DNA of 64,000 nucleotides from Bacillota bacterium (GTDB lineage: Bacteria > Bacillota > Clostridia > Lachnospirales > Lachnospiraceae): positions 35,758 to 99,757 of the forward strand of contig JAEZZQ010000036.1 in the NCBI GenBank assembly GCA_023442465.1, read 5' to 3'. The notes beneath the pieces were generated by a model, which saw nothing but the letters and a program-made list of their open reading frames with translations, made no database searches and was not told the DNA's origin. Below are positions 17,683 through 26,073 of this stretch, in pieces (within the stretch, counting starts at the first letter, position 1; every line of letters starts with the position of its first letter). The translations under genes were made by a program, and so were the position numbers.

Positions 17683-17943
17683 ATGGATAATACAAGGAAG
17701 AGAAGAGTAAGATGCGGGAACGTATCAGAGAGGGGTACCTGTTTGTTCAGGCAAGCAGAGCTGGAAGTATCCTGACGGAAAGTATCTGAAGACCATCTCG
17801 GAGTGACCCCAATCAGGTCCGGCGGCACCGTTATCACCGAATGAAGCGGCTTTGTTTTAAAACAGGGCAAAAAGGGTGGAACCGCGTAAGACAGCTATAC
17901 GTCCCTTACACCGTACATGGAGTGCGGTGTAAGGGATTTTTTT
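17683..17943 (+). promoter_or_regulatory. T-box leader (threonyl-tRNA sensing)
   Basis: The T-box core AGGGTGGAACCGCG is present at 17873-17886. The terminator follows: TCCCTTACACCG (17902-17913) pairs with CGGTGTAAGGGA (17925-17936), then a run of seven T. Stem I occupies roughly 17690-17810. A candidate specifier is ACC (17792-17794), followed by A and preceded by GAAG, a threonine codon that agrees with thrS downstream; this exact placement is tentative. Uncharged tRNA would stabilise the antiterminator and switch on the small membrane gene and thrS. Confidence 0.93.
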
Positions 17944-17972
17944 GTACGCCAAAATAAAAGGAGGAAAATGAA

Positions 17973-18218
17973 ATGCAGGAAAGATGGAATGAGTTACAGC
18001 AGATTTTGGAAGAAATGAAGATAATGAAGAAAAGGGAATACGTTTTGACCCTGACCGTTTGTATTTTGGCCGGTCTGGTAATCGGAATGCTGATTTCACC
18101 GAAGAAAAGAGTGATGATTGGAAGCAATAATGGGAACAACACTGGAAACAATAATGTAAGCGGCTTAGAGGCCGATGAGTTCTGCGACTGCGAAGATGAT
18201 TGCTGCTGTGAGGAATAA
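17973..18218 (+). CDS. Small membrane protein with Cys-rich acidic tail, under T-box control
   Basis: This 81-residue protein has a charged helix (1-20), one membrane helix (about 24-42), an Asn/Gly-rich linker and the tail EFCDCEDDCCCEE with five cysteines. The tail could bind a metal or be redox-active. AGGAGG stands before the ATG. It lies between the T-box terminator and thrS, so it should be induced together with thrS when threonine is scarce. Function is unknown and I recognise no named family. Confidence 0.7.
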   Translation: MQERWNELQQILEEMKIMKKREYVLTLTVCILAGLVIGMLISPKKRVMIGSNNGNNTGNNNVSGLEADEFCDCEDDCCCEE

Positions 18219-18260
18219 AAGTAACAAAAGCAATAAAAGAGATAAAGGAGTTGGAAATTA

Positions 18261-20225
18261 ATGAAAATAATTTTAAAAGATGGGAGCAGTAAAGAATATG
18301 CTTCGCCGATGCGCGTTATCGATATTGCGTCGGACATCAGCGAGGGCCTTGGAAGAGCGGCGTGTGCCGGAGAAATAGACGGTAAGGTCGTGGATTTGCG
18401 TACTGTTGCAGAGCAGGACTGTGCGCTCAATATTTTGACTGCAAACGATAAAGAAGGAATAAGAGTAGTCAGACATACGGCTTCCCATGTGCTGGCGGAG
18501 GCGGTCAAGAGGTTATATCCCGAGGCGAAGCTTGCTATCGGACCGAGCATCGATACCGGCTTCTATTATGATTTTGAACATGAGCCTTTTACGAGAGAGG
18601 ACCTTGACAATCTGGAAGCAGAAATGAAAAAGATCATTAAGGAAGGGAACGCTTTGGAGAAGTTCACTCTTTCCCGTGAAGAGGCGATAAAGTTTATGGA
18701 AGAGAAGAGCGAGCCTTATAAGGTGGAGCTGATCCGCGACCTTCCCGAGGATGCGGTAATTTCTTTCTATCGTCAGGGCGATTTCGTGGATTTGTGTGCG
18801 GGACCTCATCTCATGAGCACGAAGGGAATCAAGGCGTTTAAGCTGATTTCCTCCTCCGGCGCTTATTGGAGAGGCAATTCCGATAACAAGATGCTTCAGA
18901 GAATTTACGGTACGGCTTTTAATAAGAAAGAAGAGCTTGCTGATTATTTGGAGTATTTGGATAACATTAAGAAACGTGACCATAATAAATTAGGCCGTGA
19001 GATGGAACTTTTTACTACGGTTGACGTAATCGGTCAGGGACTTCCGCTGCTGATGCCCAAGGGAGCGAAGATGATTCAGACGATGCAGCGCTGGATTGAG
19101 GACGAAGAAGAAAAGCGCGGTTATGTGAGAACGAAGACACCTTTTATGGCGAAAAAGGATTTGTATGTGATTTCCGACCACTGGGATCACTACAAAGAGG
19201 GAATGTTCGTGCTGGGAGATGAGAGCGACGAGAATGCGGAAGTTTTCGCCCTTCGCCCTATGACCTGCCCGTTCCAGTATTATGTATATAAGCAGAGCCA
19301 GAAATCCTACAGAGATCTCCCCCTCCGCTATGGTGAGACGTCAACCCTTTTCAGGAATGAGGATTCGGGAGAGATGCACGGACTTACCCGTGTACGCCAG
19401 TTCACGATTTCAGAGGGTCATCTGATTGTGCGCCCGGACCAAGTGGAAGAGGAATTCAAGGGCTGCGTGGACCTTGCGAAATACTGCATGACGACTCTCG
19501 GACTTCAGGATGACGTATCGTATCGCTTGTCCTTATGGGACCCGAACAATCAGGATCATTATCTTGGCAATACCGAACTTTGGAATGAGGTTCAGGATAT
19601 GATGCGCACGATTTTGAATCATATCGGCATCGAGTACACGGAGGAAGAAGGAGAAGCAGCGTTCTATGGCCCTAAGCTGGATATTCAGGCGAAGAACGTA
19701 TACGGCAAAGAGGATACGATGATCACGATACAGCTCGATATGTTCCTTGCGGAGCGCTTCGACATGACTTTTGTGGATAAGGACGGCGAAAAGAAGAGAC
19801 CTTATATCATTCACAGAACGTCCCTGGGCTGCTATGAAAGAACGTTGGCATGGCTGATTGAAAAATATGAAGGAAAGTTCCCTACATGGCTCTGCCCGGA
19901 GCAGGTGCGCGTTCTTCCCATTTCCGAAAAATATGAAAAATATGCGCAGGAAGTGGAAGCGAAATTAAAGGAAAACGGCGTACTCGCAACCATGGATAGC
20001 CGTTCTGAAAAAATCGGTTTTAAAATCCGCGAGGCGAGACTGGCAAAGCTTCCGTATATGCTTGTAGTTGGGCAGAAGGAAGAAGAGGATAAGACTGTTT
20101 CTGTAAGAAGCCGCTTTACGGGAGACGAGGGAGTAAAGTCCTTGGAGGAGTTCGTGGAGCAGGTTTGTAAGGAAATCAGAACGAAAGAAATAAGAAAAGA
20201 AGAAGTACAGGAAGAAAGCAAATAG
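18261..20225 (+). CDS. thrS: Threonyl-tRNA synthetase
   Basis: ThrRS charges tRNA-Thr. The 654-residue protein has an N-terminal TGS domain (1-60), the editing domain starting HTASHVLAEAVKRLYP near residue 77, the class II catalytic core (motif 2 around TSTLFRNEDSGEMHGLTRVRQF, motif 3 in HRTSLGCYERTLAWLIE), and a C-terminal anticodon-binding domain from about 545. AAAGGAG lies before the ATG. Regulation is by the T-box at 17683-17943. Confidence 0.97.
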   Translation: MKIILKDGSSKEYASPMRVIDIASDISEGLGRAACAGEIDGKVVDLRTVAEQDCALNILTANDKEGIRVVRHTASHVLAEAVKRLYPEAKLAIGPSIDTGFYYDFEHEPFTREDLDNLEAEMKKIIKEGNALEKFTLSREEAIKFMEEKSEPYKVELIRDLPEDAVISFYRQGDFVDLCAGPHLMSTKGIKAFKLISSSGAYWRGNSDNKMLQRIYGTAFNKKEELADYLEYLDNIKKRDHNKLGREMELFTTVDVIGQGLPLLMPKGAKMIQTMQRWIEDEEEKRGYVRTKTPFMAKKDLYVISDHWDHYKEGMFVLGDESDENAEVFALRPMTCPFQYYVYKQSQKSYRDLPLRYGETSTLFRNEDSGEMHGLTRVRQFTISEGHLIVRPDQVEEEFKGCVDLAKYCMTTLGLQDDVSYRLSLWDPNNQDHYLGNTELWNEVQDMMRTILNHIGIEYTEEEGEAAFYGPKLDIQAKNVYGKEDTMITIQLDMFLAERFDMTFVDKDGEKKRPYIIHRTSLGCYERTLAWLIEKYEGKFPTWLCPEQVRVLPISEKYEKYAQEVEAKLKENGVLATMDSRSEKIGFKIREARLAKLPYMLVVGQKEEEDKTVSVRSRFTGDEGVKSLEEFVEQVCKEIRTKEIRKEEVQEESK

Positions 20226-20294
20226 TCGTATATTTTCTATAAAAGAAAGCCATACTAATCATGTTAATATTTTTGTCTGATAGGAGGTTAGATG

Positions 20295-20609
20295 ATGGCT
20301 CAGTTAGATTGTATAGTGGATAGTTGCGTTTATAACAAAAGCGAATGTTGCTGCAAGGGTGACATCATGGTAGGAGGAAAGCATGCGCATCACGAAGACG
20401 ATACTTGCTGTGAAAGCTTTTCCGAGAAAAGGGGAGATTCCTATACCAGTGCATTGGAGCATCCATGTAAGACGATAAGCATAGACTGTGAAGCGACTAA
20501 ATGTGTGTATAACAGCAACTATAAGTGCTTTGCCCAGCATGTGGATATTAAGGGCAGCGGCGCTTCCGATTGCAGGGAAACCGCCTGTGCTACTTTTATG
20601 GAAAGATAG
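20295..20609 (+). CDS. DUF1540 cysteine-rich protein
   Basis: The 104-residue protein has two copies of the short DUF1540 unit: CIVDSCVYNKSECCCKGDI at the start and CEATKCVYNSNYKCFAQHVDI near the end, each with spaced cysteines that probably bind a metal, joined by a His-rich linker (GGKHAHHEDD). The second ATG (20295) is preferred over 20292 because AGGAGG (20282-20287) is then 7 nt away. Cytoplasmic; function unknown. It ends at a strong terminator. Confidence 0.85.
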   Translation: MAQLDCIVDSCVYNKSECCCKGDIMVGGKHAHHEDDTCCESFSEKRGDSYTSALEHPCKTISIDCEATKCVYNSNYKCFAQHVDIKGSGASDCRETACATFMER

Positions 20610-20620
20610 AATGTGGTAAA

Positions 20621-20659
20621 AAATCTCCGCAGAGAGAAAAGCTTCGCGGAGATTTTTTT
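20621..20659 (+). terminator. Intrinsic terminator after the DUF1540 gene
   Basis: AAATCTCCGC (20621-20630) pairs perfectly with GCGGAGATTT (20646-20655), followed by a T run. Confidence 0.88.
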
Positions 20660-20710
20660 GTTGTAATTGTTACGGAATTGTGAACTTTATTACATTTTTT
20701 GTTTTTTCAC

Positions 20711-20739
20711 TTGTATATAAGAAATATTTTCTCTATAAT
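20711..20739 (+). promoter_or_regulatory. Promoter of the secreted-protein gene at 20782
   Basis: -35 TTGTAT (20711-20716), 17-bp spacer, consensus -10 TATAAT (20734-20739). Confidence 0.7.
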
Positions 20740-20781
20740 GAGAAAGTATAAAACGATTTTGTGGGAATTACAGGGGTTAGT

Positions 20782-21426
20782 ATGAAGAATAAGAAGATAG
20801 TTGCTTTGGCAGCGGCAGGGACATTGACGATATTGGCGGCGTGCGGAACCTTCGCAGTGAAAACGGTTTTTGCAGCGGAGGAAAGAGTATCCATATCCGG
20901 TTCGAAAGAGTCGGGGCAGACGACGCTTAAGGACGATACGGATACGGAAGCCTTAAATGTATATAAAAAAGAAGTGTATAACGAAGAGGGGTGCACATTT
21001 CTCCTTCCGGAAGGATATGTTGCAAGTGACAGCATAGAAGGAATGTATATCTCGGAAAGAAGGCCGGTGGATTCTTCCAATATTTATTATTCCGTTTCCG
21101 AAGCAGCGGATGCAGAAGCTCTGGGTGATGCCTTGGATTCCGGCTCTTACAAGACAGAAATGGAGAAAAGCTTCAAGGAAGCTTACGGTGCAGAGGCAGT
21201 TATCGGAACTTACCGAATGCAGAAGCTTACGGTGGACGGCTGTCCGGCATATAAGATAGAGCTTTCCTGTACCATAGAGAATATGACGACGGAGCAGCTC
21301 ATTTATATCATTGCAGCGGACAGAACATATACGATTACGTATTCCCAGTCGCCGGACGACGAGAGGATGGAGGAATTCGCGCAGAGCGCCCAGACGATTC
21401 GGATGGTCTTTCAAGAAAATAAATAA
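20782..21426 (+). CDS. Exported protein, possible lipoprotein
   Basis: This 214-residue protein starts MKNKKIVALAAAGTLTILAACG; LAAC fits a lipobox with Cys21, yet the hydrophobic stretch continues to a possible signal peptidase I site at VFA-AEE, so lipidation is not certain. The mature part is a single domain with a PsbP/DUF-like feel (CTFLLPEGYVASDSIEGMYI, then a C-terminal IYIIAADRTYTITYSQSPDD), as in small surface proteins that monitor the envelope. ATG 20782 is preferred to GTG 20761, which has no ribosome site. Single gene with its own promoter; function unknown. Confidence 0.7.
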   Translation: MKNKKIVALAAAGTLTILAACGTFAVKTVFAAEERVSISGSKESGQTTLKDDTDTEALNVYKKEVYNEEGCTFLLPEGYVASDSIEGMYISERRPVDSSNIYYSVSEAADAEALGDALDSGSYKTEMEKSFKEAYGAEAVIGTYRMQKLTVDGCPAYKIELSCTIENMTTEQLIYIIAADRTYTITYSQSPDDERMEEFAQSAQTIRMVFQENK

Positions 21427-21436
21427 AATTTAGTGC

Positions 21437-21465
21437 TTGACATACGAAAGAGCCAATGTTATACT
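21437..21465 (+). promoter_or_regulatory. Promoter of the infC operon
   Basis: Consensus -35 TTGACA (21437-21442), 17-bp spacer and -10 TATACT (21460-21465), about 190 nt upstream of infC. Confidence 0.85.
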
Positions 21466-21471
21466 ATTTAA

Positions 21472-21664
21472 GCGTGTGAAGTGCACGGATAAAATCAAGC
21501 AGAGTATCCACTCTCACCCTATAGCAATCAGGCTCATAGGTGTTTATATTCCAAAATTTCCCGGCTATGTGATATTTTACATAATGCGGGCAGCGAGGAT
21601 GTATATTTGTGGATAGTTATGCTATCCACTTTTTTATGCTTATTATTACGAGGAGGGCAAAACC
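21472..21664 (+). promoter_or_regulatory. L20-type autoregulatory leader with terminator
   Basis: The long leader before infC-rpmI-rplT ends in a terminator hairpin: GTGGATAG (21609-21616) pairs with CTATCCAC (21622-21629), followed by six T. In Firmicutes this operon is controlled by r-protein L20 binding an mRNA mimic of its rRNA site, causing early termination. Position and terminator support this here; the L20-binding fold itself was not modelled. Confidence 0.75.
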
Positions 21665-22171
21665 ATTAGCGATTTATTGATTAACGAACAGATTAGAGAC
21701 AAGGAAGTACGTGTTATTGGCGAGAACGGGGAGCAGCTAGGAGTTATGACTGCAAAGGATGCTATGAAACTGGCTGAGGATGCGGAACTCGATTTAGTAA
21801 AGATTGCACCTACTGCAAAGCCGCCTGTTTGTAAAATTGTTGATTATGGAAAGTTCAGATATGAACAAGCCAGAAAAGAAAAAGAAGCGAAAAAGAAGCA
21901 GAAGGTAATTGAAGTAAAAGAAATTCGTTTGTCTCCGAACATTGATACCAATGATTTGAATACAAAGATAAGCGCAGCCAAGAAGTTCATAGCTAAAGGT
22001 GATAAGGTAAAAATAACTCTTCGTTTCCGCGGACGTGAGATGGCTCATATGTCAAGCAGTAAGCATATCTTGGATGATTTTGCTCAGTCGTTAGCAGATA
22101 TTGCGGTTGTGGAGAAAGCTCCTAAGGTGGAAGGCAGAAGTATGACGATGTTTTTAACTGAAAAGCGTTAG
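21665..22171 (+). CDS. infC: Translation initiation factor IF-3, AUU start
   Basis: IF-3 binds the 30S subunit and checks start-codon pairing. The protein has about 168 residues, with the N-terminal domain (SDLLINEQIRDKEVRVIGENG), a lysine-rich linker (KEKEAKKKQKVIEVKEIR) and the C-terminal domain. I place the start at ATT 21665: AGGAGGG (21651-21657) is 7 nt upstream, and the next in-frame start, TTG 21677, is 19 nt away and would remove conserved residues. An AUU start is the known device by which IF-3 limits its own synthesis. Confidence 0.93.
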   Translation: MSDLLINEQIRDKEVRVIGENGEQLGVMTAKDAMKLAEDAELDLVKIAPTAKPPVCKIVDYGKFRYEQARKEKEAKKKQKVIEVKEIRLSPNIDTNDLNTKISAAKKFIAKGDKVKITLRFRGREMAHMSSSKHILDDFAQSLADIAVVEKAPKVEGRSMTMFLTEKR

Positions 22172-22221
22172 TTCGTACAGTTAAAATATATAAAATTGAT
22201 GAAGTATAGGAGGAATTGAAT

Positions 22222-22419
22222 ATGCCAAAAATGAAGACAAGCAGATCAGCTGCGAAACGTTTTAAATTAACAGGAACAGGTAAATTGAAGAGAAACAAGG
22301 CTTACAAACGCCATATCTTGACGAAGAAGTCCGCGAAGAGAAAGAGAAATCTCAGACATTCGGCTATTACAGATGCAACCAATGTTAAGAATATGAAGAA
22401 GATTTTACCTTATTTGTAA
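22222..22419 (+). CDS. rpmI: 50S ribosomal protein L35
   Basis: This 65-residue basic protein starts PKMKTSRSAAKRFKLTGTGK and ends KKILPYL, standard for L35. ATG 22222 has AGGAGG (22208-22213) at 8 nt; a TTG six bases upstream is not needed. It lies between infC and rplT in the usual order. Confidence 0.97.
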   Translation: MPKMKTSRSAAKRFKLTGTGKLKRNKAYKRHILTKKSAKRKRNLRHSAITDATNVKNMKKILPYL

Positions 22420-22458
22420 TACCAATATTTTTATGAGTCGTAAGGAGGACAATGAGAC

Positions 22459-22815
22459 ATGGCAAGAATTAAAGGCGGCATGAATGCCAAGAAAAAACAC
22501 AATAGAGTATTAAAGCTTGCAAAAGGTTACAGAGGAGCAAGATCAAAACAGTATAGAGTAGCTAAGCAGTCCGTTATGAGAGCTTTAACGAGCGCTTATG
22601 CAGGAAGAAAAGAAAGAAAGCGTCAGTTCAGACAGCTTTGGATCGCACGTATCAATGCGGCAGCCAGAATGAACGGCTTATCTTACAGCAAATTTATGTA
22701 TGGCTTGAAGCTTGCTGAAGTAGATATGAACAGAAAGATGCTGGCAGAGCTGGCAGTAAACGATGCAGAAGGCTTTGCAGCACTCGCAGAACTTGCAAAG
22801 AGCAAAATTGCGTAA
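22459..22815 (+). CDS. rplT: 50S ribosomal protein L20
   Basis: This 118-residue basic protein starts ARIKGGMNAKKKHNRVLKLA and has the L20 signature RQLWIARINAAARMNGLSYS. L20 is an early 50S assembly protein and the expected repressor of this operon through the leader at 21472-21664. GGAGG precedes the ATG. Confidence 0.97.
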   Translation: MARIKGGMNAKKKHNRVLKLAKGYRGARSKQYRVAKQSVMRALTSAYAGRKERKRQFRQLWIARINAAARMNGLSYSKFMYGLKLAEVDMNRKMLAELAVNDAEGFAALAELAKSKIA

Positions 22816-22897
22816 TAAACTTAAAGGCATGGTAGGTTCAATTGCTTAGTGAAACGGCAATTGTATCATATAATGCGATTATGATAAGAAACTTAGG

Positions 22898-22931
22898 CCC
22901 TGAGGATATGTTATCCTTAGGGTTTGTTTTT
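22898..22931 (+). terminator. Terminator of the infC-rpmI-rplT operon
   Basis: CCCTGAGGATA (22898-22908) pairs with TATCCTTAGGG (22912-22922) with one G-U pair, then TTTGTTTTT. Confidence 0.85.
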
Positions 22932-23162
22932 CTGTAATAGGAAAGGCGTCTATTACAGAAACAATGGATGCGCAGCTGCGCGCGCGGAACAAAAGCTGTG
23001 CTGCCGAAGTATTTGGCGGCGAGAATATATGAAGCACACTTTTGTTCTGTAATAGGAAAGGCGTCTATTACAGAAACAATGGATGCGCAGCTACACGCGC
23101 GGAACAAAAGCTGTGCTGCCGAAGTATTTGGCGGCGAGAATATATGAAGCACACTTTTGTTC
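22930..23162 (+). repeat. Tandem duplication of a 115-bp unit with an internal palindrome
   Basis: Copy one (22930-23044) and copy two (23045-23159) differ at only two positions (near 22977-22979 and the matching bases of copy two). Each unit begins with the inverted repeat TCTGTAATAG / CTATTACAGA around a 9-nt loop. The duplication fills most of the gap between rplT and pepD. No frame in it looks coding. It may be a REP/MITE-like element copied in place. Confidence 0.85.
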
Positions 23163-23208
23163 TATATAAAGATTTACCAATAATTTGTAAAAATTGAGTA
23201 ATTTCTGT

Positions 23209-23237
23209 TTATCAACAAGGTATATTCAGTGTATACT
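23209..23237 (+). promoter_or_regulatory. Promoter of pepD
   Basis: -10 TATACT (23232-23237) with a 17-bp spacer and a weaker -35 TTATCA (23209-23214). Confidence 0.45.
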
Positions 23238-23304
23238 ATAAAAGTAACGGATAAATCATTGCAATCCGGTTACTGAAATCAGTATAAAGAACGAGGATGA
23301 AACG

Positions 23305-24750
23305 ATGGATATATTGAAAGATTTAAAGCCCCAAAAGGTATTTTATTATTTCGAGCAGATATGCCGCATTCCACACGGTTCAGGAAATATAGACAGACTG
23401 AGCGATTATCTGGCGGCTTTTGCAAAAGAGCGGAAATTAGTATGTATACAGGACGAGCTGAAAAACGTAATTATAATAAAGGAGGCGGCGCCCGGCTATG
23501 AGAAGGAAGCGCCGATTATTCTGCAGGGGCATATGGACATGGTAGCAGTGAAGAAGCCTGGAGCTGCTATCGATATGGAGAAGCAGGGACTGGAGCTTAA
23601 GGTAGACGGAGATTATGTCTATGCGGAAAATACCAGTCTGGGCGGCGATGACGGAATAGCGGTAGCCTATGCGCTGGCTATATTGGACGATGAAACGCTG
23701 AAGCATCCGAAACTGGAAATCATCATTACGGTGGACGAAGAGGTAGGCATGGACGGAGCAAGAGGAATCGATGTGTCTATGCTGGAGGGAAAGCGGATGC
23801 TGAATATCGACTCGGAGGAGGAAGGAATCCTCTGGGCAGGCTGTGCAGGAGGCGCGCGAGTGGACTGGGAAGTGCCCGTCACATGGGAGATGAAAAGCGG
23901 CAGCATATGCAAGGTGAGTATAAAAGGTTTGTCAGGAGGCCATTCGGGAGCAGAAATAGATAAAGAGAGGGGAAATGCCAACTGGCTGCTTGGGCGGCTC
24001 TTGGAGGAACTTCAGGATATCCGGGGCTTTTCTATCGCACAGTTGGAGGGAGGTCTTGCCGACAATGCCATTCCCCGGGAGGCTTCGGCTACTGTAGCAG
24101 TGGATTGCGAAAAGGAAACAGAGCTGGCAGCCGTGATAAAGAGAGTGGAAGCAGAGCTAAAGCAGGAGCTTCAGACGAAGGACGCCGGAGTCTTTATAGA
24201 AGTGACGGATCCGGCAAGAGGAAGCATCCGTTGTCTGACAGCGGAGTCTGTAAGAAAGGTTTCTTACCTGCTTTTTACCGCGCCGAATGGAGTGCAGGCC
24301 ATGAGCGCGGATGTAAAGGGATTGGTGGAGACCTCTCTGAATATGGGAATTATTGAGCTTAAGGAGGAAGCGTTCAGGGCTCATTTTTCGGTAAGAAGCT
24401 CTCTGGAAAGTGCTAAGTGGGTATTGATCAGGCGGCTGAAACGTCTGGTGGAGGCGGCAGGCGGAACACAAGGGGTTCAGGGCGATTATCCCGGCTGGGC
24501 ATATCAAGTGGATTCTCCGTTTCGGGATATGGCAGCGCAGGTATACAGAGAAATGTTCAAAAAGGAGCCGGAAGTGCGGGCCATTCATGCGGGCTTGGAG
24601 TGTGGGCTGCTGTCGGCGAAGATTCCGGGGCTGGAATGCATATCCATAGGACCGGATATGAAGGACATTCATACTACGGAGGAACGTCTGAGTATTTCTT
24701 CTACGGAGAGAATGTGGAATTATGTGTTAGAGATATTAAAGCAGAGGTAA
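23305..24750 (+). CDS. pepD: Aminoacyl-histidine dipeptidase (M20 family)
   Basis: A cytoplasmic zinc dipeptidase of the PepD type, 481 residues as usual. Metal and catalytic sites are visible in order: ILQGHMDMVAV near residue 78, NTSLGGDDGIAVAYALA near 110, TVDEEVGMDGARG near 142 and NIDSEEEG. The dimerisation (lid) domain follows with GLSGGHSGAEIDKERGNAN. A C-terminal HAGLECGLLSAK supplies the last histidine and glutamate. It splits X-His and other dipeptides. The AI-2E-type permease follows 63 bp downstream, perhaps by chance. Confidence 0.93.
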   Translation: MDILKDLKPQKVFYYFEQICRIPHGSGNIDRLSDYLAAFAKERKLVCIQDELKNVIIIKEAAPGYEKEAPIILQGHMDMVAVKKPGAAIDMEKQGLELKVDGDYVYAENTSLGGDDGIAVAYALAILDDETLKHPKLEIIITVDEEVGMDGARGIDVSMLEGKRMLNIDSEEEGILWAGCAGGARVDWEVPVTWEMKSGSICKVSIKGLSGGHSGAEIDKERGNANWLLGRLLEELQDIRGFSIAQLEGGLADNAIPREASATVAVDCEKETELAAVIKRVEAELKQELQTKDAGVFIEVTDPARGSIRCLTAESVRKVSYLLFTAPNGVQAMSADVKGLVETSLNMGIIELKEEAFRAHFSVRSSLESAKWVLIRRLKRLVEAAGGTQGVQGDYPGWAYQVDSPFRDMAAQVYREMFKKEPEVRAIHAGLECGLLSAKIPGLECISIGPDMKDIHTTEERLSISSTERMWNYVLEILKQR

Positions 24751-24813
24751 AAACACCGTATAAAAACGAAAGAACAAAACAGGAGAAACGGAAGAGCGAA
24801 ATAGGAGAAGATT

Positions 24814-26022
24814 ATGGATTTAAACAGAAAGAATGTGAAAAGTATAAGAGGCCTGATTATTTTCACGGCATTCATATGTCTTGCCGTATGGAGGATCGAC
24901 GTTGTGTTACAAGGAATATTCTTTGTCATCGGTATTATAAAGCCTTTTCTATACGGCGGTGCAATTGCTTTCGTACTGAATATACCTATGGGAGCGATAG
25001 AGAAAAGGTTGTTTAGTAAAAGCAAAAATATAAGAGTTGAAAAAATGAAACGGCCTATCAGTATTGTACTGTCCTTTGTGCTGGTAATTCTTTCCTTGGT
25101 TCTGGTGGGATTGATCGTAGTCCCCCAAGTGACGAGGACCTTGATCGACTTGGGAAATAAGATTCCCCAGTTCCTCGTAGACATGCAGGCACAGCTGGAG
25201 GAACTTTTTGCCGCACAGCCACAGCTCCTTTCTGTGCTTACAGAGCTTGAACCCGAACAACTCAATTGGGATTCCATCATGAGCGGAACTATAGATTTTC
25301 TGAAAAACGGATTCGGAAGCATGCTGGCGTCTACCGTGACGGTGGCCTCCAACATTATCGGAGGAGTGGTAAATCTCTTTGTGGCCCTTATTTTCTCCTT
25401 TTATATCCTCGCCCAGAAAGAAAAGCTGGGAGACCAGATCCAACGCATAATGCAGGCTTATTTCAGCGAGAAGATATATAAGAAAATGATGAAGGTTTTT
25501 TTGTTGGCAGGAAGAACCTTCAGCAGCTTTATTACCGGACAGTGTACGGAGGCAATCATTCTTGGTTCCATGTTCGTGGTGTGTATGGTGATTTTCGGCT
25601 TTCCATATGCGGTGCTGGTGGGCGTACTTATAGCATTTACGGCATTGATACCGATCGTGGGAGCTTTTATCGGGTGCTTCGTGGGAGCATTTCTCATCAT
25701 GGTAGATGATCCGATAAAGGCGGTCTGGTTCCTTGTTCTGTTCATTGTTTTACAGCAGGTAGAAGGAAATCTGATCTACCCTCATGTAGTGGGGAATTCA
25801 GTAGGACTGCCCTCAATATGGGTGCTTATGGCCGTTACCTTGGGCGGCAGCCTGATGGGAGTAGCTGGTATGCTCATCTTTATCCCTATCGTTTCTACGA
25901 TATATTCACTGCTGCGTGAGGACGTTAATAAGAGGAACGAGCAAAAAATTATGCAAAAGGCGGAAGTTGTTAAAAAATCAGAGATTAAAAAAACAGAATC
26001 TAAAAAAAATAATAATTTGTAA
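24814..26022 (+). CDS. AI-2E family membrane transporter (PerM-like)
   Basis: This 402-residue protein has about eight membrane helices with the family layout: an early pair (GLIIFTAFICLAVW, GIIKPFLYGGAIAFVLNIP), a soluble helical stretch (about residues 110-170), then a C-terminal helix cluster with AFTALIPIVGAFIGC and the conserved WFLVLFIVLQQVEGNLIYPHVVG. Members export signals, ions or unknown substrates, and the family name should not be read as proof of AI-2 transport. The C-terminal tail is Lys/Glu-rich and cytoplasmic. Confidence 0.9.
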   Translation: MDLNRKNVKSIRGLIIFTAFICLAVWRIDVVLQGIFFVIGIIKPFLYGGAIAFVLNIPMGAIEKRLFSKSKNIRVEKMKRPISIVLSFVLVILSLVLVGLIVVPQVTRTLIDLGNKIPQFLVDMQAQLEELFAAQPQLLSVLTELEPEQLNWDSIMSGTIDFLKNGFGSMLASTVTVASNIIGGVVNLFVALIFSFYILAQKEKLGDQIQRIMQAYFSEKIYKKMMKVFLLAGRTFSSFITGQCTEAIILGSMFVVCMVIFGFPYAVLVGVLIAFTALIPIVGAFIGCFVGAFLIMVDDPIKAVWFLVLFIVLQQVEGNLIYPHVVGNSVGLPSIWVLMAVTLGGSLMGVAGMLIFIPIVSTIYSLLREDVNKRNEQKIMQKAEVVKKSEIKKTESKKNNNL

Positions 26023-26031
26023 AAGTTTTAG

Positions 26032-26060
26032 TTGATTTTATGACGTATAGCATATATAAT
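26032..26060 (+). promoter_or_regulatory. Promoter of tRNA-Pro
   Basis: -35 TTGATT (26032-26037), 17-bp spacer, consensus -10 TATAAT (26055-26060), 14 bp before the tRNA. Confidence 0.8.
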
Positions 26061-26073
26061 AATGATTGCGTCT

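Noticed and set aside
24417..25016. 199-codon plus-strand frame over the pepD end
   Set aside because: Overlaps two strong genes in another frame, and the product is Gly/Arg-rich shadow sequence without motifs, unlike the case at 57229.
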